A stretch of DNA of 64,000 bases from Dryas octopetala (taxonomy: Eukaryota > Streptophyta > Magnoliopsida > Rosales > Rosaceae), in contig OY992834.1 of the NCBI GenBank assembly GCA_963921425.1, positions 25,743,923 through 25,807,922 of the forward strand, written 5' to 3'. The stretch's first letter is position 1. The number at the start of each line of letters is the position of its first letter. Shown piece by piece: positions 40,636 through 51,353 of this stretch. Position numbers and translations under genes: made by a program. Below the pieces are notes generated by a model. That model was given only the letters and a program-made list of their open reading frames with translations. It was not told the DNA's origin and ran no database searches.

Positions 40636-41885
40636 TTAGTCGTTGTTCAAGTCATAAGGGTCTTGAGCATCTTGGTAGTCTGGATCTGACCAAAGGTGTT
40701 TCTTCTTTTGACTAGTAGCTTTCTTATTATCATCATTGGATGTTGAGGCTTCAGAGGAGGTTGGAGAATTATTTTCTTTTTTGACTTCATCTTCTTATCC
40801 TCCCATTTGAGTGACTTGGAGCATGATCTATTTAGCAAGTTCTTTTAACTCGGATTTAGATTTTCCTTCAATTGAGAGGGAAGAAATGGATGACTGTGAA
40901 ACAATGGGTTTCAGTTGATGGGTTTTTGTTGAAGGAAACTCAGTGTTGACTTGGGTGATAATGTGATCATAATTGAACTTATCCCACCATTTTACTGAAA
41001 AATGTCTTGTGACTATGTCAGAATTGATTTCATAGTGCCACTTGAGAATCCAAGGGACCTTGTATTTTGAAAGAAAATGGAGGAGAGTTGGGATTTTAGC
41101 CTCATCTTTATTGACTTGATAAACAGTTGAGAAATACTTTACAGAATCTTGCAAAATATTAGGTTGAAGACTAAAAATAGGTCCATGGGTTGACCACCAT
41201 TTTTGAAACCACAAGGGAAATTTTTCCCTGAATTTCTTATCAAAATTAATGAACCAGGAATGGCTGAAATCTTTTGTTTGATGCAAGAAAATTTTGTACC
41301 AAGCATCAATGTAATGATAATAACTAAATGTGACTTCTTCATCAAGAAACCGGAGAGAAGGAGGGTGAGGACCCCAATCAAGTTGACTGAGAATTTTTTG
41401 AATATAAAGTGAATGATAAAAGATTTTATTTGGATCACTCCTATCCTTGATAGGTTTAATTAGGATTGACTCAGTTGTGAAAAGGATATCTCTATAATAT
41501 TTTAATGACTTGGTAGAGTGACTGGGAGCATAATGTAGCATTGGTGGAAAATATGCCTTTGCAAGCAAAGTTGGAGACTTGAGATGGTTAAAACAGGGTT
41601 CAATGTAGAATAATGAATGGCCAGGGACTTTTGGGACATAGACAAAGGTGGCTGCCTGGTAATGGATAATGGGTTGAGGGACTGGTTGGATGGTTGACTG
41701 GTAAGGATCATATTGGGATACTAAGGCGGACTGTAGTTAGGACGAATACTACCAATGGTAGTAAATCTATTGGAAACATTGACTGGAGAGTGACTAAAGG
41801 GGATTAGACTTGAAGGAGTAATGGGTTCAGGTTTAACTGAGTTATGACTAGAGGTTGAAGGGTTATTAGGCCTTCTAGCTGTCAT
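40636..41885 (-). pseudogene. Pararetrovirus second frame (ORF2-like), function unknown
   Basis: It begins with an ATG at 41,885, seven bases after the stop of the long frame, and ends at a TAA at 40,636 (about 416 codons). The start is Ser/Pro-rich. The long open middle (41,568-40,828) is rich in aromatic residues, for example KSLKYYRDILF, YHYIDAWYKIFLHQ and KYKVPWILKWHYEI. The end is acidic and Ser-rich. I recall similar proteins beside plant caulimovirid-like polyproteins, but no function or domain is recognised. A frame change near 41,570 and a stop near 40,828 disrupt it. Confidence 0.65.
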
Positions 41886-41892
41886 TTTTGCC

Positions 41893-43450
41893 CTACAGGA
41901 ATTCTCGAGTTAGAAAATCAGGAATACAATTTTGACCTCCTTGAATATATTCAATTTCAAAATAAAAAATACTAAGTATAGCTTGCCATCATGCAAAAAT
42001 TTGTTTAGATGCAATGTATTGAACATCTTTTTCTAAAATATGCTTGGCACTCTTACAATCGACACGGACTAAAAAAATTTTGTTTAAAAGATCATCTTGA
42101 AATTTTGAAATACATAATACTATAGATAAATTTTTTTTTTAATAGTACTATAATTACTTTGTGCTTGAGTCCAAATGCCAGAGTGGAAACGAACAATTTT
42201 TTCAGGATCATTAGGTGTAGTTTGTTGTTTGAGAATACCTCCATAACCAAGTTCAGAAGCATCAGTTTCGACTATTTTGAATGAATTAACTGTTGGAATA
42301 CCAAGACAAGGTAAAGTCTTGATATATCGTTTAATTTCCCTGACTATAAGAGTATGAGAGGGTGTCCATGGAGGAGGATTACTTTGGAGTCTATCAAATA
42401 AAGGTTTACATTGTTTTCTGAGATTTTTATAGAAATCATCAACATAATTGAGTGATCCAAGAAATCTTTGGAGCTGATTCTTATCAAGAATTTCATCAGG
42501 GAATTTTTCTGCAAACTGGATTACTCGATCAATTGGACTTATTTGGGATTCATGAATATTATATCCAAGAAATCTGACTTTGGTTTGAAATAATTTAATT
42601 TTTGTGGATGAGACTACCAGTCCATTGGTTTTGACTATGTGTAGAAACAAATGCAAAAGTTTCCAATGTTCTTCTATGGATTTAAAAAAGTTAAGGACAT
42701 CATTTATGTAAACTATAGAGAAATGCAAAAGTTTCCAATGTTCTTCTATGGATTTAGAAAAGATAAGGACATCATTTATGTAAACTATAGAGAAGTGACT
42801 GAAAGGATTAAATATTTCATTCATGATATTCTGAAATTCACTAGGGGCATTTTTTAACCCAAAAGGCATGACGTTCCATTCATAGTGACCAAAGGGAGTG
42901 ACAAAAGCAGTTTTATATTTCATGAATTTTAATTTGCCAAAATCCACTTTTCATGTCAAATTTTGAAAAAATTACTGATTGACTTAGTCTGTTGATTAGA
43001 TCTCTTTTATTTGGAATTGGATATCTTATCCATTCTAAGACATTATTAAGAGATTTATAATTTATAACTAATCTTGGTGTCCCTCTTTCTAATTCAGCGT
43101 TTTTTTGAACCTAGAAAGCAGGACAAGACCAAGGAGATTTACTCTTCTTGATTATTCCTCTGTTTAGTAATTCAGTAATTTCATTTTTACAGAATTCCAT
43201 GATTTCTTGACTCATTTGAATAGGTTGAGTTTTTGTTGGGATATTTTTCTCATTAAATTCTTTAATATAAGGAAGTTTTACTATATGTTTCTTTCTATGC
43301 CAGAAGGCAGTAGGAAGATCAGAACAAACTTCTTTATGGATTCTGTTTTCAAACTCATTAATCTTTTGTTGAAGAATTGGTTTATTTATTTGACCTTCAA
43401 TTCGTCTAAATTTGATTTCCTCTTTTAGATAGTTTATGAGTTTAGTCTTT
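41893..43450 (-). pseudogene. Pararetrovirus reverse transcriptase and RNase H region
   Basis: RT motifs include SKFDMKSGFWQIKIHE near 42,960, TPFGHYEWNVMPFGLKNAP and the region around the active site. The active site reads YINDVL rather than the usual YIDD-type motif. A 72-bp in-frame tandem duplication (42,651-42,722 and 42,723-42,794) repeats this segment. RNase H follows with VETDASELGYGGIL at about 42,270 and VRVDCKSAKHIL further on. The frame ends at 41,893. There are frame changes near 42,950 and 42,120. The copy is inactive. Confidence 0.87.
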
Positions 43451-43536
43451 GATGATTAGACTGAGGGATTTGGAAATAGAATGTTTTTGAAAAGCTGATA
43501 TGTTTTTGACTTCAGGATGTGATAGAAATTTAAATT

Positions 43537-43860
43537 TTATTTTTTCACCCATAAGGTAGGTAGTAATTCCATCATTTTCTGTTTTGAAAGGATATAACAA
43601 CAAATGAAAGGAAGACCTAAAAAAACTTGATCTGTTAAATTTTTTATTAAAACAAAAGTTGTTTTAAAGCAAACATTGTTTTGACACACATGTGCTTTAG
43701 GAATTTCATAATTTAGTTCTATTTTACTACCATTTGCTGAACTTAAGGTTTCAGTTGTTTTACTAAAATATTTTGTAGGTATCATATCCTCTTGGATGCA
43801 ATTTAAATCAGCACCATAATCAATATATAAGTGCAGTGGTTATTAACTCGAAATCTTTAA
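43537..43860 (-). pseudogene. Pararetrovirus aspartic protease region
   Basis: The frame contains IDYGADLNCI and then VFLGLPF about 60 residues later, the usual pair of caulimovirid protease landmarks. The catalytic motif reads DYG instead of DTG or DSG. It lies between coat and RT regions. Confidence 0.72.
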
Positions 43861-44539
43861 TGACTATTTTAATTTGAGAATACCATTTTTTAAGTTTTAT
43901 TTGGTTTATGATGTTTATAATATTTTGATGACTTTTACCTTCATCATCATGTTCTGAGTTGTCAGAACCATGATGAGAACCATTATGACATTCATGTTAT
44001 GTTGTTCCATTAAACTGTTTTAAAGTCTTGTCTATTTTGAGGATATTAATATGTTGTCGGATTGCTAGGTTTTCTGTTTTTAAATCCATATTTTGAGTTT
44101 TTAATAATCGGATTTCTGTTTTAATATTGTTTACTTCAAGTTGTAAATCTTGGAGTGCAATTTCTTTTTTAGTTTTATTAAATTTGTCTAAAGTAGTACT
44201 AAGGAAAATTTTTGGTTGTGAAAGTTTGGGTTTATTTTCATCAATTTGGGTTATAATTTTTCTAAATTGTTTTAAATATTGGAATTTTAATTTCTTATTT
44301 TCAATTTTGTTTATTAAATCTATTAAAAGTTCTTCTTGTTCTTCTTGTTTAATAAGAACATTTATTGTTTTATAGCAAGTATCGGTACAACTGAAATTAA
44401 TGTCGGGAGAATCAGATTGAGTATTTTCAGTTTTGGTGTGTGTAAATAGGGTATTACTAGAATGTTATGTCTCATTGGAGTCAGTGTTTCTTAATTCAAG
44501 AATTCTGATTAGGCTATCTTTTTCTTCATTAGATATAGT

Positions 44540-45700
44540 TAATTGGTTGATAGCTTTTTTGACTCTACATTCATTTGCAAAATGTCATTTTTTGTTGCAC
44601 TTAAAACATTTAATTTTACTTTTGTCCGTTAATTTTTTCTTTTCATCTAATTTCTTTTTCTGTGACTGATGTGGATATTTTGATTTGCTTTTTTTGTAGA
44701 AATCATTCGTTGTAAAATTTCTCCTAGTTTTTTTATAATATGTTTTACTAGGATATCTTTCTTTTCGCTTATATTTCTGTGATTGAGCTAGAGAGGGCAA
44801 CCCATATTGTTCACAGAAATTACCCATTTCATATTTGGCAGTTCGTCTGTCTTTACTAGATTGTTTACTTATTTTCATATCAATACACATTTTTAGAACT
44901 TCTTTTTGAATAGTGGTTATGATATTTCCATAAGTAAGGTTATCATAGTTTATTATATTATTTTCATTACTTAAGATTTGTCTTATTTTATGGGCGAATA
45001 AATTTGGCAAGCCATTAATAAATTTTTCTTTCCAAAATGATTGGTTACTATCTTCTCTTAACATAACTCTAGAAATAAAAATATCTTTGTACCACCTAAA
45101 ATCACTTAAGGTAGGACATCGAAGGTTACTAAGTTGATCATTGATTCAAGATGTAACATTACTAGGTGTGCCAATAAAATGTTCAATGATTGTAAAAAAT
45201 AATGTGTTTACTGCATCAATAATACTCATACCAATTTCCTCATTGAATATTGGGATGCCATCCTCATCATGTTTTACTGAGTGTTTGATTTTTAGCCTAA
45301 AGTCTTTGGTAAGATGTTTTTCCCACCAGGAATGTAACATTCCTGTAAAACCAGTTACCAAGAGGTCAACAATTTCTGTTTGACTAAGATTATGGCTTGT
45401 AGTGTAGCTATTAGCAACCATAGACATGTGTTGAAGTTTGTTTAGGATTTCTTGTTCAAATAGGTCATCTATATTCCATTCATAGAGTTTATCTGAAGAA
45501 ACAGAGAATTGACTTTGGAAATTTCTTTCCTCAAATTGTAACTCTGGGGGAGTTGGCCTAGGGTACCAATTTTTTGTTAGACTAGTTGGGTTAAACTTAT
45601 TTGTAACTCTTTTTAATCCAAAATTATGAAAGGCATGAGTAATTTCAGGGCTCGAATCTGGGGTGTTATCTGACTCTGTTTCAGTTTCTTGTTTGTTGAT
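44540..45700 (-). pseudogene. Pararetrovirus coat protein region with zinc knuckle
   Basis: From about 45,660 the sequence encodes a coat-like region. It includes GFTGMLHSWWEKHL, LRCPTLSDFRWYKDIF and FINGLPNLFAHK. A Lys-rich stretch follows, then a CCHC knuckle that starts CFKCNKK near 44,590, with HFANEC after a stop. An in-frame stop separates the two long open pieces at 45,146. The layout matches the capsid region of caulimovirid polyproteins. Confidence 0.75.
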
Positions 45701-46211
45701 AACTGTTATGATATTCTTAGATTTGGATTCATTTTTGACATTAGTAATCCACAGAGCATTTGTTCTATTTTGTCAAGTGTTGACTGTTTTTGGCTAATAC
45801 TAGAGCTAGGTTTGATTTTAGGGAATTTTATTAAAGGTTTTTCTTTTTTAATTTGTTCTGGGCTGGGGATTTTATCAATTTCATTTTCAATGTGATCTAG
45901 TTGTTTTCCTATAGTATCTAAGCATTGATTTGTATAATTATTTTGCTCAATAATCTTTTTTGTTTCTGGGTCTGTTCTTGGAAGTTTAAAAGGTGAGGCT
46001 ATTACTTGCGTGTCTTTATGGGTGAGAATTATTGTTTCTAAGGGAGGATGACTAGAAGATGTGATACTATTGTCATTTTTTGTCCAATTTTTTTTGTTAA
46101 GGTTTTTAATTCGTTATTTTCATGGTAATATTGTTCAACAAAATCAAAATACAATATTTCTGATTTAATTGCTTGCATCATTGTTTTCCATTGTTTAAAT
46201 ATATTTTCTTT

Positions 46212-47529
46212 CTATTGAATAATGTAATTTTGTCTGAATTTATTACGTCTTGTAATGTTATTGACTGACTCAATATCTTGGTTTAGAGTTTTAAAGTTTA
46301 TTTTAAAATCTTTGTGGATTACTAATAATTCTGGATTTGCTGGAGGAGTTACTTCGAAATCAGTGGCAGTAGGGGAAGTTTGGTCTTCTTCAATTGGTTC
46401 GGTATAATGACTAGTACTAATGTTTGGTTTATAACAAGGATAGCTCACTTGTGAAGTTGTTTTGACTCCTTTTAATTTAAGATTCTTTAAATCTTTTTCT
46501 AATTCATGGTCTCTTCTTTTTAATTCTTCTGTGGTAGTTGTTCCTACAAAGGAATGTCTTGCTGATGTTTTAGTTTTGATTGTTTGACTTTCTGTTTCTA
46601 AATCTCTAATTTGTAAGGAAGACCTGAGATTTTGATTTCCAAAGTTGATCTTTACTGTACCATCGAGATATTGTTGGATATAATCGGGGTTAAATAAATT
46701 ATTTTGAATATTAGTTGGGTGACTTTCATTTGTTAATAACCAATCTTTTGGTAAACTAACATCTGACCATTTAATTGTATGTGGGATTTGTATGTTTGCA
46801 TTTTCTTGACTATTTTGAATTAGTAGGGTTTGATCATTTGGACTTTTGGAAATGGCTTGGAAATTCATATTTGTTCCAGTACATTTATAATAAACTCTGT
46901 AGATTAAAGCTAGGGGTTGAACTCCTTCTAAGACATAATATCCTGAGGTTTTTATGTTTAAAGTTAAAGCTTTTAACATGTGTGGGTCACTTAAGCTGAT
47001 TGTAAAATCTGGGTAACAATCAAAATGGATAGGACCATTATATAGACTTGATTCAATGATTCTGAGGGTGCTATCACTAAAATTAGTGAATTTTGCATCT
47101 CGTAGACATAACAAAACAGAGGCATTAAGACCTTTCCTTGTTAAGGGTTTTACTGCACTTTGGACTAATCCAATATGAAGGTAATTGTGACCATCTTTTC
47201 TGTGTTTTCTAATTGACTCAGGATTGAAAAGTTGACAGGTTTCATGTTCTTAATTTACTTAAGGCATAAACTTGTTCTACCATTTTAACATGATGTTCAC
47301 TTTTGAAGGATGACATTGACCATTTCTTTCTATAAATTTCTTTACTAGGGACTCTGGGGATATTCCAATCATTAAAATCAATATGATCATCTGACTGGTA
47401 TTCAATTTGTTTTTCATTTACTATATCAGGGATTCTATTTAAACCAGACCTAGAACTATTGGCTGTAGAGTTGGATCGAAAATATCTACTCATCTTTACA
47501 AGCTTATAGGTTGTTTGGGATTTTAACAA
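46212..47529 (-). pseudogene. Pararetrovirus movement protein region
   Basis: The N-terminal piece (47,529-47,242) has a Ser/Arg-rich start and then EIYRKKWSMSSFKSEH. The frame changes near 47,245. The next piece carries the caulimovirid movement-protein core (YLHIGLVQSAVKPLTRKG, then LLCLRDAKF, and SLYNGPIHFDCYPDF). Downstream it becomes a Thr/Glu-rich and Lys-rich linker leading to the coat region. In living relatives this domain moves virus between cells through plasmodesmata. The present copy is broken. Confidence 0.82.
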
Positions 47530-47779
47530 AGTTTTTCTTTGTTTCTTAGTTCAAGAATATATAAAACTAATAGAGTTTTCTTTCTTTTCTCTCATGCCGT
47601 ATCTGCTCATGCCTCACCGTTGGACTTATTGTTTGGACTTGGACTTATTGTTTGAAAAGAAAAAAATAAACTAAAAGTTAAGTATAATCAGGAACTGGAG
47701 ACAAAGAAGAACGAAGATAAAACAGCACAAAAACCCAGCTGCTTGGGCGGATGAATGGATAAATAAACACAACACTTAT

Positions 47780-47792
47780 GCCTCTGATACCA
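47780..47792 (-). promoter_or_regulatory. Pararetrovirus primer-binding site (tRNA-Met)
   Basis: On the minus strand TGGTATCAGAGGC matches the initiator tRNA-Met primer site of caulimovirids at 12 of 13 positions. It adjoins the right copy of the terminal repeat. Confidence 0.85.
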
Positions 47793-47909
47793 AAAGGGAG
47801 AAGGAAGCACAAACTAAAATAGATAATATAAGAGTACTGATAATAAATCACAAAATAAAACTTGAAATAAAAGTACTAAAAATACTGTAAAATCAAGAAC
47901 ATCGCTATT
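47788..47909 (-). repeat. Pararetrovirus terminal repeat, right (5') copy
   Basis: Homologous to 39,953-40,111. Beyond 47,909 the similarity stops and a TA run (47,920-47,933) follows, either target DNA or a viral TATA region. Confidence 0.8.
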
Positions 47910-47935
47910 TGAAGAGGGCTATATATATATACAAC

Positions 47936-48479
47936 CCCCTTTCAGGAAAAGGCTAATGAGCCAGTAGTAAAAATAAATTTCAGGAATTACAAGAAAAGAC
48001 TTTGATAAATATATGTTGATTACAGGAATTGGTACTTGATTTCTAATTTTGGCCTTCTATCTTTTGCTTCTTCTGTAATAAACAAAAATTACAGGAAAAG
48101 ACTTTGATAAATTTATGTCGATTACACATCACTTGGAGCAAGAAACAGACAACTTCCATTTCATCTCCAGCAAAAGATATTTAGAGAATCCTCAGAAGCA
48201 GCAACAACCCTATAGCTAGAATTACAAAAATCACTGTACCAGACAATCACATATCCAAATTAAACCAGGCATGAATATTATCACACAGATTTTTCCGCCT
48301 TGTTTTTGTATAAAGCCGAAATTTTGTGATTGCAGTCATCCCTATATCAACATAGCAGTAGCTCATATTAATTTACAAGATATGAACCTTGGCATTTTAG
48401 TTACAAGCATAAGAGAAATCAGGAAGTAGTCAGAATTACTCCTTAGTTATTAATTGATTTTGGTTATCTTAGCCAATTA
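47936..48479. other. Spacer right of the pararetrovirus
   Basis: Contains a 40-bp direct repeat (47,985-48,023 and 48,087-48,126) centred on AAAAGACTTTGATAAAT. No gene is supported. Confidence 0.5.
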
Positions 48480-48612
48480 TTTATTTCAAAACAGGATAAT
48501 CTTCAGCAATTCTCTCCAAAGTTTCAATACTTTGCAAATAGTACATATAGACAGATGGCCTAACGTTAGCATCTCTTTCATTAGCATTCCACCATAATGG
48601 TTTCCTGAACAT
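48480..48612 (-). pseudogene. Short coding remnant, unidentified
   Basis: The minus-strand frame from 48,612 gives a 43-residue peptide (MFRKPLWWNANERDANVRPS, then YMYYLQSIETLERIAEDYP) and ends in TAA. Its composition looks protein-like, but I do not recognise the family. It diverges from the plus-strand remnant next to it. Confidence 0.35.
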
Positions 48613-48998
48613 GTTCACAATCAAGCATATCATCTAGCAGTCTTTGATGAAGGCAAATATTTTATTTCTCCAATAACAGGTTACAGATGGACACCTAATA
48701 TAGAGAACATAAAGAGACATAGAGGTGGCATGATATGTGACTTTGATAGATTTAATGACACTTGCCCTCAACTACAATTAATAGGAGAAGATGATAGGAC
48801 CAGTTTCTACAGCAGGGAGAAGATTCTCACTAGTCCCTTTGGACCTATACTTCACATGAGCAAAGAAACTAGAGATACTTTTGAAAAAATAAAAGAAAGA
48901 TTAGAAAACAGAGAGCAAGCATAAGAAGGTGACACTCAATTCTAGGATAATCTCACAGATGAAGAGCTCCACAACATCAACAATATGATGGAAGCCTA
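48598..48998 (+). pseudogene. Coding remnant, unidentified
   Basis: An open stretch from 48,598 encodes QAYHLAVFDEGKYFISPITG, YRWTPNIENIKRHRGGM and CDFDRFNDTCPQLQLIGED, and ends ETRDTFEKIKERLENR before a stop at 48,922. Beyond two stops the same frame continues as DNLTDEELHNINNMMEA. Composition and frame persistence suggest a genuine former gene. The family is not recognised; it may be viral or transposon-derived given its position. Confidence 0.45.
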
Positions 48999-49387
48999 GT
49001 CATGATCTACTCTCAACAAAAATCTTATCATCTCAAATTCAAAAAAGAATCTTACCATCTCAAATTCAGCAATCTAATCATCTTAATTTCAGCAAGAATT
49101 ATTTCATTGATCGAAGTGAGCAAAACATCCAAAATCTTCAATTTCAAAAAAGGACAAGAGCTGGACCCTACCATGGAACATCAGAAGGACACCATAGGAA
49201 TAAAAGGAAAAGTCTTGTCCTTAGTTGACTATTGGGTATCTAATCCTAAAATGTTTTGAACTTTTGTATTTATTCTAAATTATCCTGTTGTTTTACTTGC
49301 AAGTATTTTATTTTTATTGTTTTTCCTTTTTATCTGTGTACTTGTATTAATTTTGCCATTTTTTTTATTGAAACATTACAAAACCTA

Positions 49388-50117
49388 CACCAAATCAAGT
49401 GGAAAGAAAAAAAAAATATATATATATATACCAAAAATGGAGATTTTGGATTCAAACCCAAATTTGGGTATCCTATTTGGATCCTCCTAAGGCCTTCTAC
49501 TATGCAACCAAAAAATGGGTCACATATGCACACTATGGGCCATAATGTGACCCAAAATTACCTGAAACCCAAAGTATGACCAGTATATGGGTCACATTAA
49601 GACCCAAAAATATCTGGCCCATCCACATGACACCCACAGGAGAGAGAAGGAAGTGCAGCTACTACCAACGACCCAAATCGCTCAATCAATATTTTTTTTT
49701 TTTAATCATTAAAAAATCTATAAAATGTACACCAAATCAAGTGGAAAGAAAAAAAAAATATACCAAAAATAGAGATTTTGGATTCAAACCCAAATTTGAG
49801 TCTCATATTTGGATCCTCCTAAGGCCTTCCACTATGCAACAGGAAAATGGGAAAATATGCATACTATGGGTCTATTTGGATCCTCCTAAACCCTACAATT
49901 GGGTCACATATGCACACTATGGGTCATAATATGTGACCCAAAATTACCTGAAACCCAAAGTGTGACCAATATATGGGTCACACTGAGACCTAAAAATCTC
50001 TGGCCCACCCACGTGACACCCACAAGAGAGAGAAGGAGGTGCAGCTGCTACCAACGGCCCAGATCGCTCAATTAATATTTTTTTTTGTTTTAATCATTAA
50101 AAAATTTATAAAAATTC
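49388..50117. repeat. Tandem repeat with 342-bp period, two copies
   Basis: Copies start at 49,388 and 49,730 with CACCAAATCAAGTGGAAAG. Each includes GGATTCAAACCCAAATTTG, ATTTGGATCCTCCTAAGGCC and alternating TGGGTCACA and TGTGACCC motifs. The second copy has an extra segment of about 50 bp duplicating part of the GGATCCTCCTAA and GGGTCACATATGCAC region. Reading frames here are not conserved, so it is a non-coding repeat. Confidence 0.85.
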
Positions 50118-50180
50118 GTAAAAATACCCATAAAAATCCCAACGGCTATATTCTCAAAAACTCTATATATATCATGTAAC

Positions 50181-51345
50181 CAGGGAGTAAAATTTCAAAA
50201 TTTTCGACGAAAATTTCATTTTGTAAGGGTATGGAAATTTTAACATCAAACTAAAAAAATTTCGTCATAATTTTGACAATTTCGTCGAAAATTTCAAAAA
50301 TTTCTCGAAAATTTTGAAAATTTCCTGAAATTTTTGGCTCGGGGAAGCGGAGACCAGAGGGAGAGAGGGGAGGAAGAGGCGAGCTGGCCTCGTCGCCGGC
50401 CGTCGCCGAAAGCAGCAGATCGAAGAGAAAGAAGAGATAGGGGAAGGAGAAGAGATCGGGGAGGGAGATGAGGAAGAGAGAGAGACCAGGGAAGGAGGAA
50501 GAGAAGGAGGGAGGAGAGAGAAGGTCTCTCGGAGTGGGTCTGGTGGCTGGGCAGTGGGAAAAAAGAAAGAGAAGTGGGTTGGGTGGCTGGGCAGTGGGAA
50601 AGAAGAAAGAGAAGTAAAAGATGAAGTCACGGGAAGAAAGAAGAAAAGAAGGAAAGGAAGGAAGGAAAGAAAAGAAAAAGAAAAGAAAAGAAAGAAAAAA
50701 GAAAAGAAAAAGAAAAAGAAAAGAAAAAAAAAAGAAAAGAAAAAGGAAAAAAAAAAAAAAAAGAGGAAAAAAAAAGTTTAGGATTGGTTGAGGTTTGAGG
50801 TCTTTGTGCAATTAGAAAGAAAAAAAAAATTTGGGGTTTCGTTTAGTTGTTTTTAAATCCTAAATCCTAACACATTTCTATATAAAAATAATTAAAAATA
50901 TCTTAAAGAGCTTAAACCCTAATATCTTATACCATATCCTAAAGAATATAGAATACACATTATACAGTATATAAATTTAGTGTATATATTATAGAGTATA
51001 TAAGATTTAGTATATAGAGTATATAGGATTTAGTGTATAAATTATAGAGTATAAAGAATATACTAATTTCATTTATTCATTATACTAATTTTATTTAATA
51101 GTATTTGCCTCTAGCGTGCATTATATTCATATTATATCATATGAAATTTATTATATAATTTAGTTTCTTCAATATTTTTTATTAATGTAGTAGATAATAT
51201 GTTAAATAAACATATAGTAAAATTTCATTCAAAATTTCCGTATTTTGATAGCAATTTCTGTCGTTTCTGTCTAATTTATGTCGAAATTTAAAAATTTTCG
51301 AAATTTCCGTCGAAATTTCCTCGAAACTCGAAATTTTATTCCTTG
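50181..51345. mobile_element. Non-autonomous hAT-like element, 1,165 bp
   Basis: The ends are CAGGGAGTAAAATTTC (left) and CAAGGAATAAAATTTC (right, reversed). An 8-bp target duplication CATGTAAC lies at 50,173-50,180 and 51,346-51,353. The 8-bp duplication and CARGG terminus fit the hAT superfamily. Subterminal regions are dense in GAAATTTCG motifs. The interior (50,335-50,775) is GA-rich and then an AAAAG/AAAGA low-complexity tract; long apparent frames there are artefacts. About 260 bp from the right end recur at 9,552. Confidence 0.85.
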
Positions 51346-51353
51346 CATGTAAC

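Larger units (their letters stand above)
39953..47935 (-). mobile_element. Endogenous pararetrovirus (Caulimoviridae, florendovirus-like)
   Basis: A decayed viral copy on the minus strand: a long frame with movement, coat, protease and RT-RNase H regions (47,529 to 41,893), then a second frame (41,885 to 40,636). There is no integrase, as expected for a pararetrovirus. Direct repeats around the tRNA-Met primer site mark terminal redundancy; their offset, about 7,835 bp, gives the genome length. The left end lies in a (TA)n run. The genome size, the one-long-plus-one-short-frame layout and the TA target fit florendoviruses as I know them. The right boundary beyond about 47,935 is uncertain. 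All frames are interrupted, so it is inactive. Confidence 0.82.

Noticed and set aside
50251-50811. Open frames of 75 to 186 codons on both strands
   Set aside because: They come from GA-rich and AAAAG-type low complexity inside the hAT-like element.
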